Assembly (NCBI GenBank): GCA_035048815.1
Contig: JAUCBN010000035.1
Coordinates: 12,975,001 to 13,039,000, forward strand
DNA length: 64,000 nucleotides
From: Abelmoschus esculentus
Lineage: Eukaryota > Streptophyta > Magnoliopsida > Malvales > Malvaceae
Direction: 5' to 3'
Part shown: positions 22,601-36,400 of the stretch, one piece after another
Numbering within the stretch: the first letter of the stretch is position 1
How the letters are laid out: each line of letters starts with the position of its first letter
The notes under the pieces: generated by a model
Database searches by the model: none
What the model was told of the DNA's origin: nothing
Seen by the model: only the letters and a program-made list of their open reading frames with translations
Program-made: the position numbers and the translations under genes

Positions 22601-25600
22601 TTCTCTATAAAGCCCATTTAGACATGCACGTTTTAATCGCAACAAAACAATAACCAAATGTTATTAAATAATTTTTTAGTTCAAATAGTTAATTTTGGCT
22701 TTTGAACATAAATATAAAGATTAATCTAAAATTTTCAACTTTTAACTCGTTTAAAATTTGAACGGATTCTCAATAAAGCTCATTTGGACATCCACATTTT
22801 AATCACAACGAAACGACAACCAAATGTTCTTAAATCAAATTTTATGAGTTCAAAAACCTTATTATGGGCTTTTGAACAAAATTATATAGATTAATCTCAA
22901 ATTTTCAGCTTTTTACTCGGATAAAATTCGAACAGATTCTCTATAAAACCCATATAGATATGCACGTTTTAATCGCAATAAAATATTATTAAATCAAATT
23001 TTATGAGTTCATATACTTGATTATGGGCTTTTGAACAAAATATACAGATTAATCTAAAATTTTCAGCTTTTTACTCGGTTAAAATTTAAACGTATTCTCT
23101 ATAAAACCTATTTAGACATGCACGTTTTAATCCCAACAGAACGACAACAAAATGTTATCAAATCAATTTTTATGAGTTCAAATATTTAATTATGGGCTTT
23201 TGAACAAAGTTATACAGATTAATCTCAAATTTTCAGCTTTTTAGTCGGTTAAAATTCGAACTGATTCTCTATAAAGCCCATTTAGACATGCACGTACGTT
23301 TTAATCGCAACAAAACGATAACTAAATGTTATTAAATAATTTTTTTTAGTTCAAATAGTTAATTATGGCTTTTGAACATAATTATAAAGATTAATTTAAA
23401 ATTTTCAACTTTTAACTCGGTTAAAATTCGAACATATTCACAATAAAGCCCATTTAGACATGCATGTTTTAATCACAACAAAACGACAACCAAATGTTAT
23501 TAAATCAAATTTTATGATTTCAAATAATTAATTATAGGCTTTTGGACAAAATTATACGAATTAATCTCAAATTTTCAGATTTTTACTCTCTTAAATCCGA
23601 ACGTATTCTCTATAAAGCTCATTTAGGCATGCACGTTTTAATCGCAACAAAGCGACAACCAAAAGTTGTTAAATCAAATTTTATGATTGCAAATAATTAA
23701 TTATTAGCTTTTAAACAAAATGATACAGATTAATCTCAAATTTTCAGATTTTTACTCTGTTAAAGTTAGAATTGATTCTCTATTAAGCCCATTTAGGCAT
23801 GCACGTTTTAATCGCAACAAAGCGACAACCAAAAGTTGTTAAATCAAATTTTACGATTGAAAATAATTAATTATTAGCTTTTAAACAAAATGATACAGAT
23901 TAATCTCAAATTTTTAGATTTTTACTCTGTTAAAATTAGAATTGATTCTCTATTAAGCATATTTAGACATGTACGTTTTAATCGCAACAAAACGACAACT
24001 AAAAGTTATTAAATCAAATTCTATGATTTCAAATAATTAATTATTAGCTTTTAAACAAAATCATACAGATTAATCTCAAATTTTCAGATTTTTACTCTGT
24101 TAAAATTAGAATAGATTCTCTATTAAGCCTATTTAGACATGCACGTTTTAATTGCAACAAAGCGACAACCAAAAGTTATTAAATCAAATTTTATGATTGC
24201 AAATAATTAATTATTAGCTTTTAAACAAAATCATATATATTAATCTCAAATTTTCATAATTTTACTCGGTTAAAATTAGAACGAATTCTCTAGAAAACCC
24301 ATTTAGACTTACACGTTTTAATCGCAACAAAACGGCAAACAAAATGTTATTAAATCAAATTTTATGAGTTCATATACTTGATTATGGGTTTTTGAACAAA
24401 ATATAAAGATTAATCTCAAATTTTCAGCTTTTTACTCGGTTAAAATTCGAACGTATTCTCTATAAATCCCATATAGACATGTACGTTTTAATCCCAACAG
24501 AATGACAACCAAATGTTATTAAATCAATTTTTATGAGTTTAAATATTTAATTATGGGCTTTTGAACAAAATTATACAGATTAATCTCAAATTTACAGCGT
24601 TTTAGTCGGTTAAAATTCGAACGAATTCTTTATAAAACCCATTTTGACATGCACATTTTAAGCGTAACAAAACGATAAACAAATGTTTTTAAATAAATTT
24701 TTTTATTTAAAATAGTTAATTATGGATTTTGAACATAATTATCAAGATTAATTTAAAATTTTCAACTTTAAACTCAGTTAAAATTCGAACGTATTCTCAA
24801 TAAAGCCCATTTAGAAAATCACATTTTAATCGTAACAAAATGACAACTAAATGTTATTGAATCAAATTTAATGATTTCAAATAATTAATTATTAGCTTTT
24901 GAACAAAATTATACAGATTAATCTCAAATTTTCATATTTTTACTCGGTTAAAATTCGAACGTATTCTCTATAAAACCCATTTAGACATGCACGTTTTAAT
25001 CGCAACGAAACGACAAAAAAATAATTAATTATTATATTTTGAACAAAATTATACAGATTAATCTCAAATTTTCAGATTTATACTTGATTAAAATTTAAAC
25101 ATATTCTCTATCAAGCCCATTTAGACATGCACGTTTTAATCCCAACAGAACGACAACCAAATATTATTAAATTAATTTTTATGAGTGTAAATATTTAATT
25201 ACGGGCTTTTTAACAAAATTACATAGATTAATCTAAAATTTTCAGCTTTTTCGTCAGTTTAAATTCGAACGGATTCTCTATAGAGCACATTTAGACATGC
25301 TCATTTTAATTGCATCAAAACGACAACCAAATGTTATTAAATTAAATTTTATGAGTTCAAATAGTTAATTATTGTCTTTTGAACAAAACTATACGAATTA
25401 ATCTCAAATTTTTAGATTTTTACTCGGTTAAAATTCGAACGTTTTCTCTATACAACCCATTTAGACATGCACGTTTTAATCACAACAAAACGACAACCAA
25501 AAGTTATTAAATCAAATTTTATGATTTCAAATAATTAATTATTAGCTTTTGAACAAAATTATACAGATTAATCTCAAATTTTTAGATTTTCACCCGGTTA

Positions 25601-28600
25601 ATATTAGAACAAATTCTCTATAAAGCCCATTTAAACATGCACGTTTTAATCACAACAAAACGACAACCAAAATGTTATAAAATCAAATTTTATGAGTTCA
25701 AATACTTTATTATGGGCTTTTGAACAAAATTATATACATTAATCTCAAATTGTCAGCTTTTTACTCGGTTAAAATTCGAGCGTATTCTCTATAAAGCCCA
25801 TTTAGACATGCACGTTTTAATCACAACAAAACGACAACTAAAAGTTATTAAATAAAATTTTATGATTTCAAATAATTAATTATTAGCTTTTGAACAAAAT
25901 TATGCAAATTAATCTCAAATTTTTAGATTTTTACTCGGTTAAAATTCGAACGGATTCTCTATAAAGCTCATTTAGGCATGCAAGTTTTAATCGCAAGAAA
26001 ACGATAACCAAATGTTATTAAATAAATTTTTTTTAGTTCAAATCCTTAATTATGGCTTTTGAACATAATTAATAAGATTAATCTAAAATTTTCAAATTTT
26101 AACTCGTTTAAAATTCAAACAGATTCTCTATAAAGCCCATTTAGACATGCACGTTTTAATCGCAACAAAAGGACAACCAAATGTTATTAAATCAAATTTT
26201 ATGAGTTCAAATACTTGATTATGGGCTTTTGAAAAAAATTATACATATTAATCTCAAATTTTCATCTTTTTACTCGGATAAAATTTAAACGGATTCTCTA
26301 TAAAAGCCCATTTAGATATGCACGTTTTAATCCCAACAAAACGACAACCAAAAGTTATTAATTCAATTTTTATGAGTTCAAATATTTAATAATGAGCTTT
26401 TGAACAAAATTATACAGATTAATCACAAATTTTCAGCTTTTTACTCGGTTAAAAGTCGAACGGATTCTCTATAGAGCAATTTAGACATGCTCGTTTTAAT
26501 CGCATCAAAGCGAAAACCAAACGTTTTTAAATTAAATTTTAAGAGTTCAAATAGTTAATTATAGGATATTGAACAAAATTATAGGAATTAATCGCATCAA
26601 AACGGAGTCTCTATAACGCTTATTTAGACATGAACGTTTTAATCGCAACAAAACGACAACCAAAAGTTATTAAATCAAATTTTATAATTTCAAATATTTA
26701 ATTATTTGCTTTTACAAAAAATTATTCAAATTAATCTCAAATTTTTAGATTTTTACTCGGTTAAAATTTGAACATATTCTCTATAAAGCCCATTTAGACA
26801 TGTACGTTTTAATCGAAACAAAACGACCACCAAAATGTTATAAAATCAAATTTTATAAGTTCAAATACTTGATTATGGGCTTTTGAAGAAAATTATACAG
26901 ATTAATCTCAATTTTTCAGCTTTTTACTCGGTTAAAATTTGAACGTATTCTCTATAAAGCTCGTTTAGACATGCACGTTTTAATCGCAACAAAACAACAA
27001 CCAAATGTTATTAAATCAAATTTTATGGTTTCAAATAATTAATTATTAGCTTTTGGACAAAATTATACAGATTAATCTCAATTTTTCATATTTTTACTCG
27101 GTTAAAATTCGAACGGATTCTCGATAAAGCTCATTTAGACATGCACATTTTAGTCGCAACAAAATGATAACCAAAAGTTATTAAATAAAATTTTATGATT
27201 TCAAATAATTAATTATTAGCTTTTGAAAAAAATTATACGGATTAATCGCAATTTTTTAGATTTTTACTCAGTTAAAATTCGAATGGATTCTCTACAAAAC
27301 TCATTTAGATATGCACGTTTTAATCCCAATAAAACGACAAAAAAATATTATTAAATCAAATTTTATGAGTTCAAATATTTAATTATTGGCTTTTGAACAA
27401 AATTATACAGATTAATCTCAAATTTTAAGCTTTTTACTAGGTTAAAATTCAAACGGATTCTCTATAGAGGACATTTAGACATGCTCGATTTAATCGCATC
27501 AAAACGATAACCAAATATTATTAAATTAAATTTTATGAGTTCAAATAGTTAATTATAGGCTTTGAACAAAATTATACGAATTAATCTCAAATTTTCAGCT
27601 TTTTACTCGGTTAAAATTTGAACGAATTCTCTATAAAGCTCATTTGGACATGTACATTTTAATCGCAACAAAACGACAACCAAAAGTTATTAAATCAAAT
27701 TTTATGATTTAAAATAATTAATTATTAGCTTTTGAACAAAATTATACAGATTAATCTCAATTTTTCTGATTTTTACTCGGTTAAAATTCGAACGGATTAT
27801 CTATAAAGCTCATTTAGACATGCACGTTTTAGTCGCAACAAAACGATAATTAAAAGTTATTAAATCAAATTTTATGATTTCAAATAATTAATTATTAGCT
27901 TTTGAAAAAAATTATAAAGATTAATCTCAATTTTTCAGATTTTTACTCGGTTAAAATTCGAACGGATTCTCTATAAAGCCCATTTAGATATGCACGTTTT
28001 AATCCCAACAAAACGACAACTAAATATTATTAAATCAAATTTTATGAGTTTAAATATTTAATTACGGGCTTTTGAACAAAATTATACATATTAATCTCAA
28101 ATTTTAAGCTTTTTACTCGGTTAAAATTCGAACGAATTCTCTATAAAGTATATTTAGACATGCTCATTTTAATCGCATCAAAACGACAACAAAATATTAG
28201 TAAATTAAATTTTATGAGTTCAGATAGTTAATTATAGGCTTTTGGCAAAATTATACGAATTAATCTCAAATTTTCAGAATTTTACATGTTTAAAATTTGA
28301 ACGGATTTTCTATAAACCTCATTCAGACATGCACGTTTTAATCGCAACAAAACGACAATCAAAAGTTATTAAATCAAATTTTATGAGTTCAAATATTTAA
28401 TTATGGGCTTTTGAACAAAATTATACAGATTAATCCCAAATTTTCAGCATTTTACTCGGTTAAAATTTGAACGGATTCTCTATAAAGCCCATTTAGACAT
28501 GCATGTTTTAATCACAACAAAAGATAACCAAATGTTAATAAATAAAAATTTTTAGTTCAAATAGTTAATTATGGCTTTTGAAATGAACTTAATTATAAAG

Positions 28601-30728
28601 ATTAATCTAAATTTTTCAAATTTTAACTCGGTTAAAATTTGAACGGATTCTCTATAAAGCCCATTTAGGTATACACGTTTTAATCGTAACAAAACGACAA
28701 CCAAATGTTGTTAAATAAAATTTTATGAGTTCATATACTTGATTATGGGTTTTTGAAAAAAAAATATATACAGATTAATCTTAATTTTTCAGATTTTTAC
28801 TCGGTTAAAATTCGGACGGATTGTCTATAAAGCCTATTTAGATATGCACGTTTTAATCGCAACAAAACGATAACCAAATGTTATTAAATAAATTTTTTCT
28901 AGTTCAAATAGTTAATTATGGCCTTTGAACATAATTACAAAGATTAATCTAAAATTTTCAACTTTTAACTAGGGCAAAATTCAAACGGATTCTCTATAAA
29001 ACCTATTTATACATACACGTTTTAATGGCAACAAAATGAAAGCCAAACGTTATTAAATAAAATTTTATGAGTTCAAATACTTGATTATGGGCTTTTGAAA
29101 AAAAATTATACAGATTAATCTCAAATTTTCAGCATATTCTCTATAAAGCACATTTGGACATGCACGTTTTAATCACAATAAAACGACAACCAAAAGTAAT
29201 TAAATCAAATTTTATGATTTCAAATAATTAATTATTATCTTTTCAACAAAATTATACAGATTAATCTTAATTTTTCAGATTTTTACTCGGTTAAAATTCG
29301 AACTGATTCTCTATAAAGCCCATTTAGACATGCATGTTTTAACCGCAACAAAACGATAATTAAATGTTATTAAATAAAATATTTTTATTTCAAATCGTTA
29401 ATTATGGCTTTTGAACATAATTATAAAGATTAATCTAATTTTTTCAACTTTTAACTCAGTTAAAATTCGAACGGATTCTCTATAAAGATGATTTAGACAT
29501 GCACGTTTTAATCGCAACAAAACGACAACCAAATGTTATTAAATCAAATTTTATGAGTTCAAATACTTGATTATGGGCTTTTGTAAAAAACTATACAGAT
29601 TAATCTCAATTTTTCTGATTTTTACTCGGCTAAAATTCGAATAGAGTCTCTATAAAGCGCATGTAGACATGCACGTTTAATCGCATCTAAACGATAACCA
29701 AATGTTATCAAATAAATTTATTTTAGTTCAAATAGTTAATTATGGCTTTTGGACATAATTATAAAGATTAATCTAAAATTTTCATCTTTTAACTCGGGTA
29801 AAATTCGAACGGATTCTCTATAAAACCCATTTAGGCGTGTACGTTTTAATGGAAACAAAACGACAACTATATGTTATTAAATCAAATTTAATGAGTTCAA
29901 ATACTTGATTGTGGTCTTTTGAAAAAAATCTAAAGATTAATCTCAAATTTTCAGCTTTTTACTCGGTTAAAATTTGAACGGATTCTCTATAAAGCCCATT
30001 TAGGCTTGCACGTTTTAATCTCAACAAAACGACAATCAAAAGTTATTAAATCAAATTTTATGATTTCAAATAATTAATTATTAGCTTTTGAATAAAATTA
30101 TATAGATTAATCTCAAATTTTCAGATTTTTACTCAGTTGAAATTCGAACAGAGTCTCTATAAAGCCCATTTAGATATGCACGTTTTAATCTTAACAAAAC
30201 GATATCCAAATGTTATTAAATAAATTTTTTTTAGTTCAAATAGTTAATTATGGCTTTTGAACATAATTATAAAGATTAATTTAAAATTTTCAACTTTTAA
30301 ATCGGTTAAAATTTGAACGGATTCTCAATATAGCCTATTTAGACATGCACGTTTTAATCGCAACAAAACGATAAAAAATGTTATTAAATCAAATTTTATA
30401 TGTTAAAATACTTGATTATGGGCTTTTGATAAAATTATACAAATTAATATTAAATTTTTAACTTTTTATTCTGTTAAACTTTTCTCTCTCGTCCTCTCTC
30501 CTCCTTCATGACCCTTCCTTGCTCAGTCGCTTATCTCTTCCACTTCCGTTCTTCCACCGTTGCTGATGGAGAACCTTTATTTGGATGATCTTTACCAATC
30601 TGCATCACATCTCCATCGTTGGGAGAGGTAGGAAGAATCACAACATCCGTTAAACCACAAAGGTATGTTTTGAAAATTTATTTTCTATTTTCTTCAATCT
30701 GACTATCCGGATCTTTCATGGATCTTAC

Positions 30729-31562
30729 TTGAAGATCCATGTTTTTGTTTGTTTTACTTTGTTTGAGTTATTGTTTTCATCAAATCATTCAAAATATCCA
30801 ACCATGGATCAATGTGAATCATCTTCACATCGATATATTTGGTGGTATCCCTATTTGTTTTGTTATTCTTTATCTTCTCTTCTAATGTCTCGGTGTGTTT
30901 CTTACTATTATCATAAGTTTTTGGTTCGAATCTTGTTTTCTTTTGTTATATCCAATCTTTCTTTCTTTACATTCTTCTTCAATGAAAACTCTAAGTTTAA
31001 AGACTTTTATGATGTTATCTTTGAAGAAAGATTAATCAGTCTTCAATGGGATGGTTTGCACTCCCTTGATCACCAGTTTTATGGCGTTGATAAGCATCAT
31101 CTTGAACGAATCCATTCCTTTTCACAAAGATCTATCCGTATTGAATCTTATTTTTTCACTTCTTGCGAGATCCTTAGGGAAGAGAATTACTTTGGCTATC
31201 AAAAGTATTACATTGTCTTTTATCTAGGAGATTTCTTTTTTCAAGTTTTGACCAAGAAAGAAACTTGGTTCTTATCTCTATCTTCTCCTCAAAGTTTTAT
31301 TTTATTTACTATATCCTTTAATTTCAATATTTTATCTAATCTACTAATGCATGTTTTGTTATTTGATGTTCCTGGATTTTTAATCTACTTCTCTACCGCG
31401 AAGCTTTCAACTTTTCACCAAACTTTTGTACAACTCTTTTATTCTGGACAATTATTTACTTTTTCAAGCATGAATTTTCCGAGTACACTTTTCTCATTTA
31501 CTATTTTATCAATCTCGAATATTATATTTGAACATTTGTCAATTTACTTCAATCTTCAATAA
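30729..31562 (+). CDS. Unassigned open frame in the 5' part of LINE B (low confidence)
   Basis: A 277-codon plus-strand frame follows the 5' UTR. It is rich in Phe, Ser, Leu and Tyr, with hydrophobic runs near residues 8-17, 40-55 and 65-85 and a more polar middle (residues 90-165, including FEERLISLQWDGLHSLDHQF). I find no DUF4283 signature and no CCHC knuckle, so it is not a normal LINE ORF1. T-rich DNA makes long frames by chance because stop codons are A- and G-containing. It may be untranslated leader or a captured sequence. Confidence 0.25.
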   Translation: MKIHVFVCFTLFELLFSSNHSKYPTMDQCESSSHRYIWWYPYLFCYSLSSLLMSRCVSYYYHKFLVRILFSFVISNLSFFTFFFNENSKFKDFYDVIFEERLISLQWDGLHSLDHQFYGVDKHHLERIHSFSQRSIRIESYFFTSCEILREENYFGYQKYYIVFYLGDFFFQVLTKKETWFLSLSSPQSFILFTISFNFNILSNLLMHVLLFDVPGFLIYFSTAKLSTFHQTFVQLFYSGQLFTFSSMNFPSTLFSFTILSISNIIFEHLSIYFNLQ

Positions 31563-33250
31563 TTTTAAAATTACATAAACATGTTTTACTCATACCTTTT
31601 TTTGGTTTCCGAACAATCTGTGTTTTTGTCATACAAACCCATTATCGGGTACCGGGTACCCACAAAATTCCAACCATTTATTGGTATCCTATACAATCTT
31701 ATTTTATTCAGACCAACTCGTTCTTGGGTCCCATCAACTAATCTCATAAAACCAATTGTATGGAAGACCACATAATTAGAACACAAAAATATCACTATTA
31801 ATTACTACTTACATAAACGACCATGCTCAACTTCTTTAACTGGGAACAATAAGGTTATTGATAGTATGTTTACACCTTTCATCTCATTACCAATCGATGA
31901 ATACATGTACTTTTCATGCCTTTAACCATATCAATCTTACTTCATCATTTCTTACCATTACCATGTCTCCTATTATCATTTTGTTATTATCACGACCATT
32001 CGAACCAAAATTTTATCTTCTTTTGTATCTATTTATTTTTTACGTTTTTTTCAAAATAATCACACCAATCATGATCATGTTCTTATTTGTAAGACAAATC
32101 ATAACACAGAAACACATGATATACAATATCTATATCAATTTACACAAAGACCTTTCAATCTCAAACAAAAATTCCATACCATATTTTTCAATTCCTAAAA
32201 TAATTTTAAACCATCCACCAATAAATTACAATCTATTTACATATCAAAAGTCAAATTTTTCTACAAATAATCCCATAACTTTACCAAATCCTCTAAAATT
32301 TCCAATATCTCACTCTTACCTTATTACAAAAATCTTTCTTTTAACCCAAATAGATTCGCAGACACTCAAAATCTTTCCAAATATACTTAAAAAACATTAT
32401 CTAAACTTTTCCTTTCATATATCTCCAAAACTATTTTATTGTTTCCACTCCCCCTAAAACTAAAAATCATACCATTTCTTACCATATACCTTTAATCCTT
32501 ATGACACTTAATATCTCCAACAATAATTCAATAAAATTTACATATATAATACTATTAACTTATAATAAATTATATTCTCAAACTTTAAACATAATTTCAA
32601 CATTATCAAAAAAATATTACTTACCAATTTCCTTTAATTTCTCCACCTATCTATTTTATAATTTACCTCTTCACTATCTCCTAATTCAAACACATATCTT
32701 TTATTACCATATATCTATAATCTTTATACTAATTAAATTTCATATATTCCCTTCTATGACAATTTTGATTTCAAAAAAGAAAACTATAAAGTACTCAAAC
32801 TTTTTCTAAATATACATAAAAAATATTACTTAACATTTTTTCCTCATTTCTCATCTTCTCCACTTACCATAATTTTATAATTGACAATATCAAAAATATA
32901 TATCACCTACTTAATTTTATACTTTTTTGAAAAAGTAATAATACCAATTAAAAAATTTATAAACTTTTCAACTACATTCTATATAACCTTTTCATATATC
33001 CATTTTAAACCCCTTCCCATAACTAGTTTTGTCTACTCTAAATATATTAATATAAAATTACCAACATCTCTCCAAATGTTAATATGTCAAACTTATCCTT
33101 TTATAAATTTATTAATCTATATAATTTTATACTCCCAAGTTCTCAAAATATTTCTAAACCTTCGAAAAAAATAACCTACTTAACATTTTCCATATCTATT
33201 CTTACATTTTCTACCATTCACTTTGCCCTTATTTCTTAATTGCAATCCAT
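31563..33250 (+). other. G-depleted segment occupying the ORF1 position of LINE B
   Basis: About 1.7 kb is composed mostly of T, A and C with very few Gs on the plus strand, most markedly from 31,860 on. A loose internal repeat can be seen: (C)TCAAAAT/ACTTT, then AAATAT, then a (T)TACTTA or TTATCT block, then a CT-rich block with CTCC, at about 32,365, 32,577, 32,790 and 33,130. Frames at 31,858-32,457, 32,501-32,809 and 32,881-33,174 are low-complexity products. No protein family was recognised. Confidence 0.55.
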
Positions 33251-33256
33251 ATATTT

Positions 33257-33400
33257 GTTGGAAAGAAACGTTCCCCTCCAACGCATGAAAGCCAAAACCA
33301 AAAGAAACCAAAGCACACACCTATGGAAAAAGCTGGGATGAGCAGCAGAAAAAACTCTACAGCGAAGGTTGACAAGGCTCAACCCCGCCGATCAAAATGA
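33257..33400 (+). pseudogene. LINE B ORF1 C-terminal remnant
   Basis: The frame reading GKKRSPPTHESQNQKKPK, then MEKAGMSSRKNS, and ending AQPRRSK aligns with the end of LINE C ORF1 (GSKRTPPSDEGSRPKRP, EKAGMSSTNNS, GQPRRAK). Only this basic tail survives. The DUF4283 region and the CCHC knuckle are absent. The stop TGA at 33,398-33,400 overlaps the ORF2 start ATG at 33,397 (ATGA), the arrangement also seen in LINE C. Confidence 0.8.
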
Positions 33401-36400
33401 AAATCATGTGTTGGAACTGCCAAGGCCTTGGTACAGCTCAGACAATTCTAAATCTCAAAAAAATAATTACCAATTATGATCCTGATATTTTATTTCTATG
33501 CGAAACTAGACTAAATAAATCTAGATTTAATTCTCTTATTGCATCACTTGATATGCAAGGAGGCTTATCGGTAGAAAAAAAAGTCCAACTTGTACTGGTC
33601 TTGCCTTACTTTGGAATAATAAAATTCAAACTGATTTACTTTCTTACTCTGATCGCCATATTAATTGCATAATTAACCTTGACGACTCCAAATTCCACTT
33701 TACCGGTTTACATGGATATGCTAATACAAACCATAAATTCAAAACATGGCAATTAATAGATTCTTTAAAATCATCCTCTAAACTCCCATGGCTTTTAGGT
33801 GACAACTTTAATGAAATACTATATGACAATGAAAAACAAGGAGGATGTCGTCGTGCACGATCCCAAATCATCAATTTTCAAGAATGTTTAACTAGAAATG
33901 AACTCTTTGATTGTAAACCTAACTCCGGATGGTTTACATGGTTCAAACAAGGACCCAACTCACAACCTCTCTTCGAACGTTTGGATCGATTCATTGGGTC
34001 AATCAACTGGATAAATATGTATCCTAATTATACTATAACTTCTCATTTCCAATCCAAATCTGACCATTGTTCTATTATTCTTGACACCTCTGCCACTAAT
34101 TTTACTAGAAAACGGAATTTTAAGAAAACATTTCGCTTTGAGGAATGTTGGGCCAACAATGATGAAAGCAAAAACCTAATCAAGAATATTTAGACCAATA
34201 CAAATGAGAACACCCTAAACAAAATAAAAAAGTTTGGAAAACGTCTAAATTCATGGCAGAATTCTCAAAGGAAAAAAAAACGAACGCCTTCAATTTCTAA
34301 CAACATACATTAATAATATTCTAAAAAACCCAATACCTTCTTTTGAGGAACACCGCCTCATTGAAGCAAAGTAAGAACTACAAGCACTTCAACACAACAA
34401 TAAAATATATTGGGCCCAACGCTCTAGAACCAACTGGCTACAACATGGTGACAAAAATATTTCTTTCTTCCATGCACGTGCCAATGGACGTCGTAAGAAA
34501 AACACTATCCAAGGTCTTTTTGATAATTCCAACACCTGGCATACAGAAGAATCCAACATTCTATCAATTGCTAAAGACTATTTCAAAAATCTTTTCTCCA
34601 CATCAAATCCAACTCCTGCGACTGATATCCTAGATAACATTCCAGCCACAATTACCCCAGAAATGAATGAAAATTTAAATCGATCATACACAGAAGACAA
34701 AGTTATAAATGCTTTTCGGGATATTGATCCTAGGAAAGTTTCGGGGATAGATGGTTTTCCAAGTGGTTTTTACCGCCAACGCTGGGATACACTAGATAAA
34801 GACATTATACGACTATGCCTCGATCTTCTCTCGGGTACTATTAACATGGCTGAGGTCAACCAAACTATTCTTGTCCTAATACAAAAAAAAACACCAATCA
34901 ACAATGAGGCAACTTCGTCTAGTAAGCCTCTGCACTGTTATATACAAAATTGTATCTAAAGTTTTAGTCAATCGTCTCAAAACATTCATACCTCTATGTA
35001 TCAATAACAACCAAGCGACGTTTATACAAGATAAAAACATCACGGATAATATACTAATTGCGCATGAACTACTACATACTCTCAATACGGGAGACTCTCA
35101 TCTATCTAAAGGTACAAGTTTGAAACTAGATATGGAAAAAGCCTTTGATCGAGTTGAATGGCCATTCCTACATCAAATTATGTAACGTATGGGTTTCAAC
35201 GACATATGGATTTCTACTATTATGAAATACGTTATTATTTTTTCATACCAAGTCCGTATAAACGACTCTTTATCTCACTCTTTTATACCATAACGAGGCC
35301 TCCGACAAGGAGACCCACTTTCTCCATTTCTCTTCCTTTTCTGCACACAAGGTTTAACAACTATACTAAATGCTGAGCATGCTAACGGCAACCTCCCTGG
35401 ACTTAGTGCTAGTCGGCACGGCCCAAGAATAAACCACCTCCTCTTCGCTGACGATTGTTTGGTTTCATAAAAAACAACACCACTGAAGCTAATCACCTCA
35501 AAAGTGCACTACACAAATATGCTACCTCTTCAAGTCAAGCAATTAATTTTAAAAAATCGACAATCTACTTTTCCCCAAAAAACTCTCTATCCCAGAGATC
35601 AACTATTAATGATATTCTCCATGTCCAAGAGGTTAATGAACCAGGTATTTACCTAGGTATCCCTCTCCTTATTGGAAAAAACAAAACAATTTCGTTAAGA
35701 TTTACTAGAGACAAAGTTAACGTGAGTCTCTCCGAATGGGATAAACATCTATTACTTTTAGTGGTAAAGAAATTTTCATAAAATCCGTTATTCAATCTCT
35801 TCCGCAATATGTCATGTCCTGCTATCTTCTTCCACATAACATTATCGATGATATGACCATTTCTATTCGCCAATATTGGTGGTCTGGGAAAGAAAACAAA
35901 AAAGGTTGCCACATGCTTCCTTGGGAAGTTGTATGCCAACCAAAATCAGTAGGGACATGGGCTTTCGTGATCTCCACAACTTTAATATTGCTCTATTAGG
36001 AAAAAAAATTTGGAGAATACTTTGTGAACCATCTAACCTCCTTGGTCAGGTATATAAGGCTAAATACTACCCATCTGGTAATATCCTCGATGCAGCTTCC
36101 ACTACAAAATCCTGTTTTGCTTGGAAAGGTCTATGCACGGCCCTGAAAAAACTCCTTCCTGGTTTTGTTACAAGACTAGGAATCAATAGCAAGATTAACA
36201 TTTTCCATGATCTATGGGGAGGTTCCTCTCCGATTCAACTTTTTGGAGAATATGAAATTTCCAGTGAACTCCCCAAACGAGTCTGGGATTTTATGATTCC
36301 TGCACAACTATAATGGGACGAGCCTAAAATACGTTCCTTTTTTGTTAGAGAGGATGCCAACTCTATTTTAAACATTCCTATAATTAATGACCATAGAGAT

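Larger units (their letters stand above)
11911..30478 (+). repeat. AT-rich 170 bp satellite array, block 1 (about 108 monomers)
   Basis: A tandem monomer of about 170 bp is seen throughout. Its landmarks in order are GCCCATTTAGACATGCACG, TTTTAATCGCAACAAAACGA, CCAAATGTTATTAAATCAAA, GAGTTCAAATAGTTAATTAT, GGCTTTTGAACAAAATTATA, CAGATTAATCTCAAATTTTC, AGCTTTTTACTCGG and TTAAAATTCGAACGGATTC. Monomers differ by roughly a tenth or more by eye, and several variant classes intermix. One has GAACATAATTATAAAG in place of GAACAAAATTATACAG, and one has CAAATAATTAATTATTAGC. No gene lies in this block apart from the LINE fragment at 19,350. The length is typical of plant centromeric or pericentromeric satellites, but that role is inferred. 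Confidence 0.93.

Noticed and set aside
31858..33174. Three Ile/Phe/Tyr-rich open frames in LINE B
   Set aside because: They lie in G-depleted low-complexity DNA where stop codons are rare by composition, and none resembles ORF1 or any other family I know.
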